DNA from: ATZT02 sp046048135
GTDB lineage: Bacteria; Actinomycetota; Actinomycetes; S36-B12; UBA5976
Direction: 5' to 3'
Length of the DNA stretch: 13,086 bases
Assembly: GCA_046048135.1 (NCBI GenBank)
Contig: JBJOGR010000027.1
Location: 1-13,086, forward strand
Below, in pieces: positions 12,960 through 13,086 of this stretch; positions within the stretch are counted from its first letter, which is position 1; each line of letters starts with the position of its first letter. The translations under genes were made by a program, and so were the position numbers. The notes under the pieces were generated by a model, which saw only the letters and a list, made by a program, of their open reading frames with translations, did no database searches and had not been told where the DNA came from.

Positions 12960-13086
12960 TTATCCAAGTTGTTGTAAAACTGTTAGCGCCGGATACATTG
13001 CTACTGCTAACACTGAAGGTAAAACCACAAAAACAATTGGCATGAGCATTGCAATTTCTTTTTTTGCAGCTTTTCTTGTAATCAAA
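12960..13086 (-). CDS. TadC-like pilus assembly protein, C-terminal end only
   Basis: Only the last 41 residues are in the window; the gene continues past the right edge. The visible end, starting LITRKAAKKEIAMLMPIVF, has a basic segment, then a hydrophobic helix (IVFVVLPSVLAVAMYPAL) and a short tail LQQLG. This matches the end of type II/IV secretion inner-membrane proteins of the TadB/TadC family, which scaffold pilus assembly. Its TAA is 8 bases before the small pilin ATG. TadC rather than TadB is chosen because the Flp-like gene follows. Confidence 0.7.
   Translation of the reverse strand, partial: LITRKAAKKEIAMLMPIVFVVLPSVLAVAMYPALTVLQQLG

Noticed and set aside
1..13086. CRISPR arrays, insertion sequences, tRNA genes or prophage remnants
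   Set aside because: I saw no regularly spaced repeats, transposase or integrase motifs, terminal inverted repeats or tRNA cloverleafs; the window reads as core chromosome.

Overview
The window looks like a chromosome segment of a small, AT-rich, genome-streamlined freshwater actinobacterium of the acI type (Nanopelagicales, 'Ca. Nanopelagicus/Planktophila'-like). The assignment rests on an actinorhodopsin gene, several actinobacteria-typical neighbourhoods (DUF3039-clpS-DUF2017; murI-rph-rdgB; prfB-ftsE-ftsX-smpB-ssrA; tad genes for small Flp/TadE-like pilins), low GC content, and genes that mostly overlap or sit a few bases apart. It is inferred from gene content; no marker such as 16S rRNA is present.

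Layout. (1) 1-1820, minus strand: murI, rph and the 5' part of rdgB, a tight operon for D-glutamate supply, RNA 3'-end trimming and nucleotide-pool cleaning. (2) 1821-2932, plus strand: a proton-pumping actinorhodopsin with its own leader and a strong two-way terminator. It sits, in opposite orientation, between two gene groups that lie in one neighbourhood in other actinobacteria. (3) 2923-3988, minus strand: DUF3039, clpS and DUF2017, joined by 1- and 4-base overlaps. (4) 4066-5094, plus strand: an orphan ornithine carbamoyltransferase of the long type, ending in a two-way terminator. (5) 5110-5489, minus strand: a cold-shock-domain protein with a GC-richer leader that contains a possible 26-codon upstream ORF. 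(6) 5490-11614, minus strand: prfB, ftsE, ftsX, an M23 peptidase, an S41 peptidase, smpB and ssrA (tmRNA), ending in a strong intrinsic terminator. (7) 11649-13086, minus strand: the distal end of a tad locus, with the tadC C-terminus, a 54-residue Flp-like pilin and three TadE-like minor pilins.

How the genes fit together. Block 6 joins translation termination and ribosome rescue (RF2, SmpB, tmRNA) with cell-wall remodelling at division (FtsEX plus a periplasmic coiled-coil M23 endopeptidase). ClpS (block 3) supplies N-degron substrates to Clp proteases, which also degrade tmRNA-tagged proteins; the tag read here is ANKSRTDFALAA. The actinorhodopsin would give light-driven proton motive force.

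Most worth checking: the last TadE-like gene has no ATG/GTG/TTG start before its membrane helix and begins at an A-AAA-AAT-TAG sequence that ends the previous gene; the actinorhodopsin mRNA probably starts with a small hairpin; and an upstream ORF ends 2 bases before the csp start.
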